Source: Haloglomus litoreum (GTDB lineage Archaea > Halobacteriota > Halobacteria > Halobacteriales > Haloarculaceae). Taken from it: a DNA stretch of 64,000 nt. Positions 9,946 to 19,096 of the stretch are shown piece after piece. Under the pieces are notes generated by a model. That model saw nothing but the letters and a program-made list of their open reading frames with translations, had not been told where the DNA came from and made no database searches. Position 1 is the stretch's first letter, and every line of letters starts with the position of its first letter. The translations under genes were made by a program, and so were the position numbers. Location: the NCBI RefSeq assembly GCF_029338515.1, contig NZ_CP119988.1:2666001-2730000 (forward strand). Direction: 5' to 3'.

Positions 9946-10398
9946 ATGGTGCTCCCCATCGACCCGACGAAGCTGGACGGCGACGACATCGGCGAGAAGC
10001 GCGCGACGCTCCACATGGACCACGAGGAGGCCGTCGAGCACGTCCGCGAGGCGTTCACGCAGGAGGGCTTCGGCGTCGCGACGGAGTTCTCGCCGTCGGA
10101 CATGCTCAACGAGAAGATCGGCGCCGACCGCGACCCCTACTACGTGCTCGGCGCGTGCAATCCGAACATGGCCGACCGGGCGCTCGACGCCAGCGACAAC
10201 CGCATCGGCGGCCTGTTCCCCTGCAACGTCGTCGTCTGGCAGGAGGAACCCGGCGTCCAGGTCGTCTACCACGTCTCCATCATGAAGGCCGCCCGGCTCC
10301 TCGGGATGGCCCCCGACGACGAGACGATGGCCGATATCATCGCGGATACGGGTGAACTGGTGGAGGCTGCGTGGGCGAACCTGGACACGGCGGAGTAG
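9946..10398 (+). CDS. DUF302 domain protein
   Basis: 150 residues of a single soluble domain. Conserved family signatures are VLGACNP in the middle and LFPCNVVVWQE just after it, followed by VYHVSIMKAA. DUF302 proteins are small alpha/beta proteins of unsettled function, sometimes near thiol or heavy-metal genes; nothing here narrows it further. It is divergent from the GH3 gene across a 140-base region and convergent with the TatA-like gene, with an AT-rich spacer of about 100 bases (10399-10503) after it. Confidence 0.8.
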   Translation: MVLPIDPTKLDGDDIGEKRATLHMDHEEAVEHVREAFTQEGFGVATEFSPSDMLNEKIGADRDPYYVLGACNPNMADRALDASDNRIGGLFPCNVVVWQEEPGVQVVYHVSIMKAARLLGMAPDDETMADIIADTGELVEAAWANLDTAE

Positions 10399-10503
10399 CT
10401 CGTTTCCCCGAGGCATTGATCTGTTAGAGAGTATACAAACGAAGAATCCCCAATATTATTCAAGAATTCGCGCTACCAGCCGAAAATACCTCAGCTTCGA
10501 TAC

Positions 10504-10794
10504 CTACTCTCGATTCTCGCCAACGCCGACCGCCCGTTCCAGTTCCTCGACGCGGTTCTGGAGGTCCTCGAGTTCAGTGACGCGGTCGTCGAGGTCGTCG
10601 ACGCGGGCCTGGACGCCGCCGACCTCGCGCTCGACGCGGTCGAACCGCTCGTCCATGCTCCCGCCGCTCTTCGTCCGGTCGACGAAGTAGTAGAACCCGC
10701 CGATGACCGCCAGCAGGATGGCGATACCGAACAGCAGGTTCAGCGCGATGATGAGCAGTTCGGGGCCGCCAGGGACCTGGAGAGGCATGAGCAT
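10504..10794 (-). CDS. TatA-like membrane-anchored coiled-coil protein
   Basis: 96 residues. A short PGGPELL motif leads into one strong membrane helix (about residues 13-38), followed by a basic-acidic segment and a long heptad-type coiled coil (FDRVEREVGGVQARVDDLDDR and on) to the C-terminus. The topology resembles TatA (one helix plus amphipathic tail), but the tail here is a coiled coil, so a membrane scaffold or oligomerising role is as likely as protein translocation. The start at 10794 is favoured because a TATA-like CTTTTTGTC (minus strand, about 10818-10826) lies some 27 bases upstream. The gene lies 56 bases downstream of the NreA stop. Confidence 0.65.
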   Translation of the reverse strand: MLMPLQVPGGPELLIIALNLLFGIAILLAVIGGFYYFVDRTKSGGSMDERFDRVEREVGGVQARVDDLDDRVTELEDLQNRVEELERAVGVGENRE

Positions 10795-10850
10795 CGTTCG
10801 CGACAGCACTCGGTAGCGACAAAAAGCCAGGGCCCCCGTGACCCGCGGCG

Positions 10851-12209
10851 TCACTCGAAGTCCGAGAGCGTCGTATCGCCGCCGGCGTCCCGGTCGAGCG
10901 TCCCCCCGTCACCGACGGTCCCGCTGGGGTCGACACCGCCGCCGTTCCCGAAGGCGTTCAGCGTCGACTGCAGGCCGGCGACCATCTCGGACTTCCGCCG
11001 GAGCGTATCCATCGAGACGGGCAGACGCTCGCCCACCTCACGGACGGCGTCGTGGAACGTCTCGGCGACGCCCGGCGCGCCGTCGCGGAAGGCGTTTCGG
11101 ACGGTCTCGCGGACCTGCCAGACGCCGGCGGGCCCCCAGTAGTCCTCCGTGACGTGGCGCAGTATCAGCACCTTCGCCTGTCGGTCACGGTCGCGGAGGT
11201 GTTCGAGCACCCCGAGGCGCGAGGCGTAGTACGCCCCGGAGGTCTCATCGACGTACGTGGTGCGGCCCTCGAACCCCTCGCGGTCGGAGGCGACGCGGTA
11301 GCCGCGGTCCTCGTGGGGGTTCCAGACGCTGCCGGGCGCCTTCATCTCGACCAGTTCGAACTCCCAGTCGCCCGGCGCGAGCAGCACCCAGAACCGGTTG
11401 CCGAGGAACTCGTTGTACCAGACCTCCACCTCGTCGACGGAGGGGGCGTTCTTCAGCCCGCCGCGGAGGAAGCCGCCGATGGTGTCGTCGACGGCCGTGA
11501 TGGACCAGCGGGTCGGGACCATCCGGCGCTCCTGGGTCTGCCCCAGCGCGCCGGCCGAGAGGATGGTCTTGACCTCGTAGACGTCGAAGCCGCGGTTGTA
11601 GAGGTAGCTCATCGCGCCCTCTGCCTTCCAGTCGTCGTCCTCCAGGGTCTTCTCGACGGCGCGGGGGACGTGCGGGTTCTCCGTGAGTTCGGCGTGTTCG
11701 GCCTGTGCGCGCGGCCCGGTCGGCGTGGCGATGTCGTCGAACCCCACGTCGAGGTCCAGGTCGAGCGGGCCGTCGAGGCCGACCTCCACGTCCACGGGGC
11801 GGTCCGCGATGGCCACCTCGCGCTGGACGCCGGTGAAGCCGGTCCACTCGTCGGCGACGTGGACGTTCGTCCGCTTGGTCGAGTTCAGCAGGTTCGTGCG
11901 CGCCTCGAACACGTCCTCGATGCCGAACCCCTCGCGGTACCAGTGGCTCCCGGTCTCGTACCGCTCGGCGCGCTCCTCGTCGCCGACGGGCGCGAGGACG
12001 CCGGCCGTCACGTCCGGGTACTGGCTCCGCCCGACGAAGATGGACGGCGAGGTGGAGCCGAACAGGGAGTCACCCTGGGCCACCTCGTCGAAGCGCCGCT
12101 GCACCTCGTCGAGGTGGTCCGTGATGGCGTAGGACTTCTCCTCGGCGAGCTGGCGCTTCAGCGCCTCCGTCCCGTCGTCCAGCCCGTCCATGAACTCGTC
12201 GAGGCGCAT
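10851..12209 (-). CDS. nreA: DNA repair protein NreA
   Basis: 452 residues matching the archaeal NreA family. The opening MRLDEFMDGL, the SPSIFVGRSQYPDVTAGVL block, the central WSITAVDDTIGGFL and the C-terminal RHVTEDYWGPAGVWQVRE are characteristic. The extreme C-terminus (TTLSDFE) resembles a degenerate PCNA-interacting motif, in line with the known PCNA link of the family. NreA is associated with archaeal tolerance of DNA damage, but its biochemical activity is not settled. The start at 12209 gives the family N-terminus; the longer frame upstream overlaps another gene. Its promoter carries a motif (12260-12274) shared with two other DNA-metabolism genes in this window. Confidence 0.9.
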   Translation of the reverse strand: MRLDEFMDGLDDGTEALKRQLAEEKSYAITDHLDEVQRRFDEVAQGDSLFGSTSPSIFVGRSQYPDVTAGVLAPVGDEERAERYETGSHWYREGFGIEDVFEARTNLLNSTKRTNVHVADEWTGFTGVQREVAIADRPVDVEVGLDGPLDLDLDVGFDDIATPTGPRAQAEHAELTENPHVPRAVEKTLEDDDWKAEGAMSYLYNRGFDVYEVKTILSAGALGQTQERRMVPTRWSITAVDDTIGGFLRGGLKNAPSVDEVEVWYNEFLGNRFWVLLAPGDWEFELVEMKAPGSVWNPHEDRGYRVASDREGFEGRTTYVDETSGAYYASRLGVLEHLRDRDRQAKVLILRHVTEDYWGPAGVWQVRETVRNAFRDGAPGVAETFHDAVREVGERLPVSMDTLRRKSEMVAGLQSTLNAFGNGGGVDPSGTVGDGGTLDRDAGGDTTLSDFE

Positions 12210-12259
12210 CGTGATCTCGTCCCCGACTCCGACCGCTGGCCTGTTCAATCGTTCGGCAG

Positions 12260-12274
12260 CGGAGTGGAAGTGGT
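12260..12274 (-). promoter_or_regulatory. Shared upstream motif of replication/repair genes, NreA copy
   Basis: The + strand reads CGGAGTGGAAGTGGT (ACCACTTCCACTCCG toward nreA), ending about 50 bases before the start. The same core occurs before rpa3 (23291-23307) and the exonuclease gene (38398-38413), in each case about 17-20 bases upstream of an AT-rich, TATA-like position. Confidence 0.5.
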
Positions 12275-12315
12275 CTGACCGCGGGCAGCAGGGCGAATGG
12301 GGGCAGAGCTGTCCG

Positions 12316-13662
12316 TCAGTCCGCCTCGAAGACGCCCGCGTCGTCGGTCGCTCTGCCGTGCGCCCGCCCCGCGAGCAGTCCGAGGGGGAGGCCCGCGATC
12401 GTCCCGGCAGCCGCCGTCCCGAGCAGGACGTACCGGACCGCGGTCTCGAAGCCGAAGACGGGCGTGGCGACCGCGATGACGCTGCCGAGCGCGAGCGGCG
12501 CGGCCGTCGACCCGAGTCGGCCGGCCGACTCGCCGATGCTGACGAGGCCCCCGCGGGCGCTGGCGTCCGCCAGGCCGGTGACGGTCGACCGGTAGAGGGT
12601 GAGGACCGTCCCGAAGCCGGCGCCGACGAGCGCGGCACCCACGGCTGCGACGGGGAGCGAGTCCGCGAACCCGAAGGCGGCGAGCCCGGCGCCAAAGACG
12701 GCCATCGTAGCCACGAGCGGTATCCCTCGCCCGTCGAAGGCTGCCGTGAGGCGTCCGACCTGCGTCCCGCCGACCGCCGAGCCGACGCTCGCGAGCCCGA
12801 CGACCAGCCCCGCGACCCCGGGCGTGGCACCCAGCAACCGGCCCGTCACCACCGAGGCGTAGGTCAGGAAGGCGAACCAGAGGAAGGAGGGGACCGCCCG
12901 ACCCAGGAGCGCCGCGACCACCAGCGGGTCCCGCAGCCGCTCGACGAGCGCGCCCGCAGTGGCCTCCGGCACCGGCTCGTCGCCATCGTCACCGGCGTCG
13001 GTTGCGCCCGTCGGCTCGTCGAAGACGAGGAGGACGACCAGCGCGACGGGGAGCCCAAGCAGGAACAGCAGGAAGGGGAGCCGGAAGTCCCGCGTCACGA
13101 GGACACCGGCGAGAACCGGGAACAGTGTCAGCGAGAGCCCGACTGTGGCGAAGCGGACCCCCTGCGCGGTCGCCTCGCGCTCGCCGGCGAACAGGTCTCC
13201 CACGCTCGCGATGAGTACCGGCCCGATGCCGCAGTAGCCGATACCCTGGACGAGTCGGAGGCCGACGACGATGCGGAAGTCGGCCGTGAACGCGGCCGCG
13301 CCGCCCGCGACGCCGAACACCGCGAGTCCCGCAGCGAGCACGGGACGGCGCCCGATGCGGTCCGAGAGCGCCCCCACGAGCGGGATGGCGACGATGGAGG
13401 GCGCGGTGAACGCGGCCATCAGTAACCCGACACGCGCGACGGAGACACCGTAGGGCGTCGCCAGCGACTCCAGCACCGGCGAGACGACCGACGCCCCCAT
13501 CGGTGAGACAACGCTCCCGAGCAGGAGGATCTGGAACGTCCGGTCCCGGACCACGTCGGCCTCGTCGCCGAACAGGCGGGCGAGGAGACGGGCCACCGGG
13601 CCGCGTGCCGCGTCCGCGCTGCCGGCCGCCCCTCCATCATCGTCAGCGGGCGCCTCGTTCAT
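12316..13662 (-). CDS. MFS transporter
   Basis: 448 residues with a polar N-terminal tail and twelve predicted membrane segments. The MFS loop 2-3 signature is present as GALSDRIGRRPVL, and the second half has a related AAFDGRGIP loop. The pattern suits a drug/H+ antiporter-type exporter, but no substrate can be assigned. The start directly abuts the stop of the DUF368 gene with no gap, placing it as the third gene of the aglB-popT-MFS cluster. Membership in a glycosylation cluster makes a lipid or sugar-related role possible, but this is inference from position only. Confidence 0.85.
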   Translation of the reverse strand: MNEAPADDDGGAAGSADAARGPVARLLARLFGDEADVVRDRTFQILLLGSVVSPMGASVVSPVLESLATPYGVSVARVGLLMAAFTAPSIVAIPLVGALSDRIGRRPVLAAGLAVFGVAGGAAAFTADFRIVVGLRLVQGIGYCGIGPVLIASVGDLFAGEREATAQGVRFATVGLSLTLFPVLAGVLVTRDFRLPFLLFLLGLPVALVVLLVFDEPTGATDAGDDGDEPVPEATAGALVERLRDPLVVAALLGRAVPSFLWFAFLTYASVVTGRLLGATPGVAGLVVGLASVGSAVGGTQVGRLTAAFDGRGIPLVATMAVFGAGLAAFGFADSLPVAAVGAALVGAGFGTVLTLYRSTVTGLADASARGGLVSIGESAGRLGSTAAPLALGSVIAVATPVFGFETAVRYVLLGTAAAGTIAGLPLGLLAGRAHGRATDDAGVFEAD

Positions 13663-14649
13663 CTACAGCCCGAGGTCGGCCGTGACGTGGTCCAGTCCCA
13701 GCACGAGGACGGCGCCGACGAGCCCGGCGACGAGGAGGAGTGCGACGGTCTCCGGCGTGAACTGCGTGGTGGCGTCGGTGATCTCCCGGGCCGGGAGCCG
13801 GAGCGCGCCGACCATCAGGCTCACGAGGAAGGTCAGCGTCGCGGCGCGGTAGTGGTCCAGGGCCCACCGGATGACGTGGGCCACGGTCAGCAGGCCGACA
13901 GCCGCGCCCGCACAGAACGTGACCACGACGCTCCCGGCGGCGGCGAGTCCGCTGCCACCGCCGGTGACGGCCGCGAGCAGCGCGTCCACGAAGTCGCCCA
14001 GTTGCGTAATCATGTACTCGTACTGCCCCAGCACGAGCAGCAGGAACGACCCGCTGATGCCCGGCAGGACCATCGCCGTGACGGCGATGGCACCCGCGAG
14101 GAAGACGACCGGGAGGGTCGAGGGCAACGCCGCCGCGATGGGCCCCGTCAGGAGGAACGCGGCGACGACGCCGATGGCCGCGACGGCAAGCCGCCGTGGC
14201 GTCCCCACGTCGACCTCCCCGTAGAGTACGATGGCGCTCGCGGCGATGAGGCCGAAGAAGAACGCGAACGTGGGCGCCGGGTGCCGCTCCAGCAGGACCT
14301 CCAGCACCCGCGAGAGGGTGACGACGGCCGTCACGATCCCCCCGCCGAGTGCGAGCAGGAAGGGAACCTCCATCTCCCGCAGGCGCTCGACGAGCGCCGT
14401 CCGGCCCGCGCTCGTGTGGACGTCGCCGAGGAGGAGCACGGCGAGCGGGTCGAGTTCGGTGATGGCGGTGACCAGCCGCTCGTAGACGCCGACGATGAGC
14501 GCGACGGTGCCCCCGGAGACGCCGGGGACGGTGTCCGCCGCGCCCATCGCGGCGCCCTTCAGGTAGACCGACAGCCACCACGGGAGGACGGAGGCCTCCC
14601 TGCTCGTGTCGACCGTCTGCTCGGTGCCCGACGATTCCGGCTCCGCCAT
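13663..14649 (-). CDS. DUF368 family polyprenyl-phosphate transporter (PopT-like)
   Basis: 328 residues, polytopic, with the hallmark GAADTVPGVSGGT near residue 37 and a second internally repeated VLPGISGSF, as in DUF368. Bacterial members of this family (PopT) were identified as transporters that recycle undecaprenyl phosphate across the membrane. Archaeal N-glycosylation uses dolichol phosphate and releases it on the outer face, so the same recycling step is needed. Here the ATG shares one base with the aglB stop (TGATG), which indicates translational coupling. I infer that this protein returns dolichol (pyro)phosphate to the cytoplasmic face after AglB transfer. The family assignment is strong; the substrate is inference. 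Confidence 0.85.
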   Translation of the reverse strand: MAEPESSGTEQTVDTSREASVLPWWLSVYLKGAAMGAADTVPGVSGGTVALIVGVYERLVTAITELDPLAVLLLGDVHTSAGRTALVERLREMEVPFLLALGGGIVTAVVTLSRVLEVLLERHPAPTFAFFFGLIAASAIVLYGEVDVGTPRRLAVAAIGVVAAFLLTGPIAAALPSTLPVVFLAGAIAVTAMVLPGISGSFLLLVLGQYEYMITQLGDFVDALLAAVTGGGSGLAAAGSVVVTFCAGAAVGLLTVAHVIRWALDHYRAATLTFLVSLMVGALRLPAREITDATTQFTPETVALLLVAGLVGAVLVLGLDHVTADLGL

Positions 14650-17600
14650 CAGCGGAGCGCGGCGAGCGGCGTCGTCAGCCAGGCGGGCGGTGCGAGCGAC
14701 TCGGACGGCGTCGCGGTCGGCGTGGCGGCCGGGGTCGCCGTCGGCGTCGACGTGCCGGTCGGCGTCGGTGTCGACGAGGTCGAGTTCGTGTCCGAGCCAC
14801 CCGAATCCGTGGAATTCGTCCCGTCGGTCGGCGTGGAGGTCGAGTTCGTGTCGTTGTCCGCGGGCTCGTTGACCACGTCACCCTCCATCGTCACGGTCAC
14901 CGGTTCGTCGTCACGGCCGATGACCTTCGCCTCGGAGACGGTCACGTTCGTCCCGTAGCGGGTGATGCTCTCATCGGTCTCCACCGTCGGCGCCGTGAAC
15001 CGGTACGGCCCGGTCGCGCGGACGGAGACGTTCGTCCGACCCTCCTCGGGGCCGAACTGGTCGTAGCCCGTCGTCGAGTACGGCACCGTCATGGTGAACT
15101 CGCCGTTCGGCCCCGTCTCGGCCTCCTGTGTGTACGTGAACGTCCGGCCGTTGGTCGGAATCCGCATCCGGACCGTTGCGGTGACGTTCGAGTTCGCGGG
15201 GCCCTCGCCCTCGATGGTGGCCCCCTCGACCCGCTCGAAGGTCTTCAGGTAGGGCTGGGTCTCGATGGGTCGGGCCGCACGCTCGTTCAGCCGCGACCAG
15301 AGGGTGAATGCCCGGCTGATGGGCGTCTGGGCGGTCCGCTGGGAGGCCCAGACGAGCCGGTAGTGCTCCAGCGCGGGCACCGGCTCGCTCGGCTTGCCCA
15401 GCACGCCGCCGACCTGGGCGGTGCCGTCACGTCGGACGAACTGCTCGGCCGCACTCATGTTGGGGAACGTCCGGACGGGCTGGGTCGAGGCCGTGATGCC
15501 GGGAATGGTCGTCCCCCGGTAGTCGACGCGGGACCAGTCCGCGACGACCACGCTCCCGTCCTGGAACGTCGGCTCGGCACGGCTCCCGTGGAACTGGTAG
15601 AGTCGCGTCCGCAGACTCTCCATCGAGCGCTGGGAGTGGACGCCGTACCGCCCGACCAGCTGGCTGCTCCCCCGGGTCTGCTGGACGACGAACAGCGACT
15701 GCTGGAGGTCGCTGGAGCGCATCCCCCGCAGGCCCTCCTGGTCGATCTCGTTGTCCTCGCCGTACTCCTGGACGACGAACTCCCGGTTCGTCGTGTCGTA
15801 CGCGTACCGGCGCTGGAACGCCGTCGGTGCGCCGAACTTCGCGGTGCCGGCGAGCCCCATCTGGTAGTCCAGCATCACGTAGCGGGTCTGCTCACCCGCC
15901 CCGCCGGTGTCGGCGGTCGCCTCGACCGTGTACGACTCGTTGGCCGAGAGCATGATGTTCGCGGCGTAGTTGGCGTTCTGCTGGAACGGGTTCGCGTTGG
16001 GGATCCGCTCGCCGAGGACGGTGATCCAGTGGCCGTAGTCCCACCACGCGAGGACACCGTAATCACCGGACCCGTACTCGAAGTCGTCCGTCCGGCTGTA
16101 GGTCCCGTAGTACCCCTCGTCGAGACCGGTCTCGGGGTTCTCGCCCCACTGACCCTCCTCGGGCGTCTCGTCCTGGAGCCACTCCAGTCCCGGCTCCCAC
16201 TGGGCCGCGCTGGGGGAACCGCTCCCCCGTGCCTCGGCGGTGTCCAGCGCCGCGTTGGAGAACCCGCCCTGGCTCACCGTCACGGCGAGCGGGGCGGTGA
16301 CGAGCAGCAGCGCCGCCACGACGGAGATGACCTGGTACCCCTCGATGTCGGTGAGGTCGGAGAGGTCGTAGAGCCCGAGCAGTTCGAACACCTCCTTCGC
16401 GAGGAAGGCGTTCAGCGCGCCGAGCGGGAGCACCATGTAGACCGCGAACCGCGTCATCGTGTTGGCCATCGCGAAGAGGAACAGCGACCAGACGACGACG
16501 AACAGGCCGGCCGGCGCGATGGCGTCGTCCTGCAGCGAGCGGTAGGTCAGCGCGACGAGACCGGCGATGCCGGTGAAGAACGCGAAGCCGAACGACTGGA
16601 AGAAGAACCCGATGGGGTCACCCGACGGCGTGACCTCGCCGATGGTCGAGGCGGTGTCGGTGACGCTGGTCCCGAAGACCCGGACGACCTGGCGCTGGAA
16701 GTAGCCGACCACGTCCGGGACGAGGAGCGCCGCGAGGCCGACGGCGACCAGCCCAAGCACGAGGAGGCCGACGCCGAACTGCCAGCGCGGCAGGTCACGG
16801 TCCATCGACTCCCAGGCGCGGCTCCCGGCGACGATGGCGATGCAGGCGATGATGCCCAGTCCAGCCACGAGCGGCTGCGTCAGCGAGAAGTCGATGGAGA
16901 GTTCGAGCGACTCCATCTGGATGATGCTCAGCAGCATCGTGACCCCGAGCGCCACGACGCCGACGATACCGACGTGGTCGGGGACCCCCCCGCGGATGAA
17001 CGTCCCGAGGAGGTACAGCACGAGGAACAGGTTGACGATGCCGACGAGCACGACGCCCGGCGGCCAGACCCAGACGTACAGGCCGAGGCCGAGGCCCGCG
17101 AGCGCCGACCAGACGAGCGTCGGCCGGAGTGCGTCGAGGTCGCCAGCCGTGAACAGCTCCCAGATGGGCCGGTCGCGCTTCGCCACATCGAGGGCGATGA
17201 GGAGCAACGCCACGGCGATACCCATGAACAGCACCTCGGCGACCTGGTGGTCAGCCACGCCGACGAGGCCCCGCGTGAGGAACAGGCCGGGCGTCACGAC
17301 GCCGACCAGCGTCGCGATGAGACCGCCCGCCTTCCCGCCGAAGCGTTTCCCGATGACGTACAGCGGGATGAGCGCCAGCGCGCCCATCACCGCCGGGGCG
17401 AACAGCGTGACCAGTTTCACCTGCTCCGCCGTCGGCGAGCCGAGCCCGTAGATGAGCGCGGCCGTCGCGACCAGCTGGTCGAACAGCGTCCCGAACGTGC
17501 TCGGGTTCTTGCCCACCGGGAACCCCGTCCAGGGGTCGAACGGCATCGCCGCGGGCCAGTGGTCGACCGTGTACTGGATCATCCGGTAGTGGTACCAGGG

Positions 17601-17783
17601 GTCGTTCCCGGAGAAGAGGATCTGGTCACCGCTCGTGTACTTCTGCCAGCCTCGTGTCCGCACCCAGAGCGAGAAGGCGACCAGCAGTGTCAGCAGAGGT
17701 ATGTGGTACACCTCACGGAGCTTCTCCGTCGAGAGGTCGAGTTCCTCGACCTGCTCCGAGATCGACTTCGAGGACTGACTCAT
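14649..17783 (-). CDS. aglB: Oligosaccharyltransferase AglB (STT3 family)
   Basis: 1,044 residues. A cytoplasmic N-terminus is followed by about 13 membrane segments, with the first-loop motif LFSGNDPWYHYR and then the signature WWDYG (W580-G584) at the start of the large soluble C-terminal domain, which ends in a Thr/Pro-rich tail. AglB transfers the dolichol-linked glycan to Asn in N-x-S/T sequons on the outer face of the membrane. The start at 17783 (MSQSSKS) is chosen over a longer frame because a TATA-like GCTTATGC lies 27 bases upstream (17808-17817), giving a leaderless transcript. It heads the cluster with the DUF368 and MFS genes. The many sequon-rich surface proteins here, including the 4,286-residue one, are likely substrates. 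Confidence 0.95.
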   Translation of the reverse strand: MSQSSKSISEQVEELDLSTEKLREVYHIPLLTLLVAFSLWVRTRGWQKYTSGDQILFSGNDPWYHYRMIQYTVDHWPAAMPFDPWTGFPVGKNPSTFGTLFDQLVATAALIYGLGSPTAEQVKLVTLFAPAVMGALALIPLYVIGKRFGGKAGGLIATLVGVVTPGLFLTRGLVGVADHQVAEVLFMGIAVALLLIALDVAKRDRPIWELFTAGDLDALRPTLVWSALAGLGLGLYVWVWPPGVVLVGIVNLFLVLYLLGTFIRGGVPDHVGIVGVVALGVTMLLSIIQMESLELSIDFSLTQPLVAGLGIIACIAIVAGSRAWESMDRDLPRWQFGVGLLVLGLVAVGLAALLVPDVVGYFQRQVVRVFGTSVTDTASTIGEVTPSGDPIGFFFQSFGFAFFTGIAGLVALTYRSLQDDAIAPAGLFVVVWSLFLFAMANTMTRFAVYMVLPLGALNAFLAKEVFELLGLYDLSDLTDIEGYQVISVVAALLLVTAPLAVTVSQGGFSNAALDTAEARGSGSPSAAQWEPGLEWLQDETPEEGQWGENPETGLDEGYYGTYSRTDDFEYGSGDYGVLAWWDYGHWITVLGERIPNANPFQQNANYAANIMLSANESYTVEATADTGGAGEQTRYVMLDYQMGLAGTAKFGAPTAFQRRYAYDTTNREFVVQEYGEDNEIDQEGLRGMRSSDLQQSLFVVQQTRGSSQLVGRYGVHSQRSMESLRTRLYQFHGSRAEPTFQDGSVVVADWSRVDYRGTTIPGITASTQPVRTFPNMSAAEQFVRRDGTAQVGGVLGKPSEPVPALEHYRLVWASQRTAQTPISRAFTLWSRLNERAARPIETQPYLKTFERVEGATIEGEGPANSNVTATVRMRIPTNGRTFTYTQEAETGPNGEFTMTVPYSTTGYDQFGPEEGRTNVSVRATGPYRFTAPTVETDESITRYGTNVTVSEAKVIGRDDEPVTVTMEGDVVNEPADNDTNSTSTPTDGTNSTDSGGSDTNSTSSTPTPTGTSTPTATPAATPTATPSESLAPPAWLTTPLAALR

Positions 17784-17807
17784 TGCCCGAACCGGGGGCC
17801 AAAACCC

Positions 17808-17817
17808 GCATAAGCCT
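17808..17817 (-). promoter_or_regulatory. TATA-like promoter of aglB
   Basis: The minus strand reads GGCTTATGCG, centred about 29 bases before the aglB ATG at 17783, the spacing expected for a leaderless haloarchaeal transcript. It also decides the start codon among several in-frame candidates. Confidence 0.5.
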
Positions 17818-17952
17818 TTTGCGATGGCCTCGCCGGCATGGAAACCACACACGGCCGCGTCCGGCGTGCTCTCTGCCGGAAGCGGGTGTCGAACGGGGGA
17901 AAACCCACCGGGGACCGACACGCCTTTGCAGGGCTCGCCCCCCCGCTCACCC

Positions 17953-19035
17953 ATGACCGACCGTGGCGCGACCGGGGAGGACGACGCACCGGACGGCGAG
18001 GGCCCGGACGAGGTCCCCGACGAGGAGGGACTCACCTACGCCGACGCCGGTGTCGATATCGATGCCAGCGAGGCCGCTACCGCCGCGCTCGTGGGCGCGG
18101 TAGAGGGCGTCTCGGGGGACTACGCCGGCCTGCTCGACATCGGCGACCGCTACCTCGCGCTCGCGACCGACGGGGTCGGAACCAAACTGCTGGTGGCCGA
18201 GGCCCTGAGCGACTACTCGACGGTGGGTATCGACTGCATCGCGATGAACGTCAACGACCTCGCGGCCGCGGGCGTGACGCCGGTCGCGTTCGTCGACTAC
18301 CTCGCCGTCGACGAACCCGACGAGAGGTTCGCCGAGCAGGTCGGACGGGGACTCCGCGCGGGCTGTGAGGCCGCCGACATCGAACTCGTCGCCGGGGAGA
18401 CCGCCGTGATGCCGGAGGTCGTGACCGGGCTGGATCTCGCGGGCACGTGTGCGGGCCTCGCGACCGACGAGGACCTGTTCCCCGGCGAGGCCGAGGCCGG
18501 CGACGCCCTGGTCGGGGTCCCGTCCTCGGGCATCCACTCGAACGGGCTGACCCTCGCGCGGCAGGCGAGCACGCGCGAACACTCCTACACGGACCCGTTC
18601 CCGGTCGAGACGTACGGCACACCGAACTGCTCGCGCGTCGACGAGGGCGAGACGCCCCGCATCGGCGACGTACTGCTGGAGCCGACGCGCATCTACACCT
18701 ACCTCCTGGACCCGCTCCGCGAGGCCGGCGCCCACGCCGCCGCACACGTCACGGGTGGCGGCTGGACGAACCTCACGCGACTCGGTGACTTCCGCTACGT
18801 CGTCGACGACCCGTTCGATGCCGACCCCATCTTCGACTTCGTGCAGGCGGAGGGCGGCGTCGACGACGAGGAGATGCACCGCACGTTCAACATGGGCACC
18901 GGCTTCGTCGCCGCGCTCGCCCCCGAGGACGCCGAGCAGGTGGTCGCGGCGACCGACGGCCGGGTCATCGGGCGCGTCGAGGACGCCGACGGCGACGAGG
19001 CGACCGTCGAGATCCGCGGGCTGACGCTCTCCTGA
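17953..19035 (+). CDS. purM: Phosphoribosylformylglycinamidine cyclo-ligase (AIR synthase)
   Basis: 360 residues of the PurM fold. After an acidic N-terminal extension, LTYADAGVDIDA and LATDGVGTKLLVA mark the ATP-binding N-terminal half, with MNVNDLAAAGVTPV and GETAVMPE following. SSGIHSNGLTLAR and HVTGGGWTNLTR are the C-terminal half signatures. The enzyme converts FGAM and ATP to aminoimidazole ribonucleotide in purine synthesis. No other pur gene adjoins it, which is usual in haloarchaea. It is divergent from aglB across 170 bases. Confidence 0.95.
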   Translation: MTDRGATGEDDAPDGEGPDEVPDEEGLTYADAGVDIDASEAATAALVGAVEGVSGDYAGLLDIGDRYLALATDGVGTKLLVAEALSDYSTVGIDCIAMNVNDLAAAGVTPVAFVDYLAVDEPDERFAEQVGRGLRAGCEAADIELVAGETAVMPEVVTGLDLAGTCAGLATDEDLFPGEAEAGDALVGVPSSGIHSNGLTLARQASTREHSYTDPFPVETYGTPNCSRVDEGETPRIGDVLLEPTRIYTYLLDPLREAGAHAAAHVTGGGWTNLTRLGDFRYVVDDPFDADPIFDFVQAEGGVDDEEMHRTFNMGTGFVAALAPEDAEQVVAATDGRVIGRVEDADGDEATVEIRGLTLS

Positions 19036-19096
19036 CGGACCGCGCCCGAGCGCTGCGCGGCGGACAGTTATGCCTGCCCCGGGTGTAGCCCGTGGC

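Noticed and set aside
7481..10285. 934-codon + strand frame across the GH3 gene
   Set aside because: Runs antisense to a full-length GH3 enzyme with catalytic residues; the translation is Arg/Gly/Val-rich with no motif.
15363..17813. 816-codon + strand frame across aglB
   Set aside because: Shadow of aglB, whose membrane helices and WWDYG motif fix the true strand.
17784..18035. N-terminal extension of AglB and promoter-region frames
   Set aside because: The upstream codons encode low-complexity residues and run through the TATA-like element and the divergent purM start; MSQSSKS at 17783 fits family and promoter spacing.
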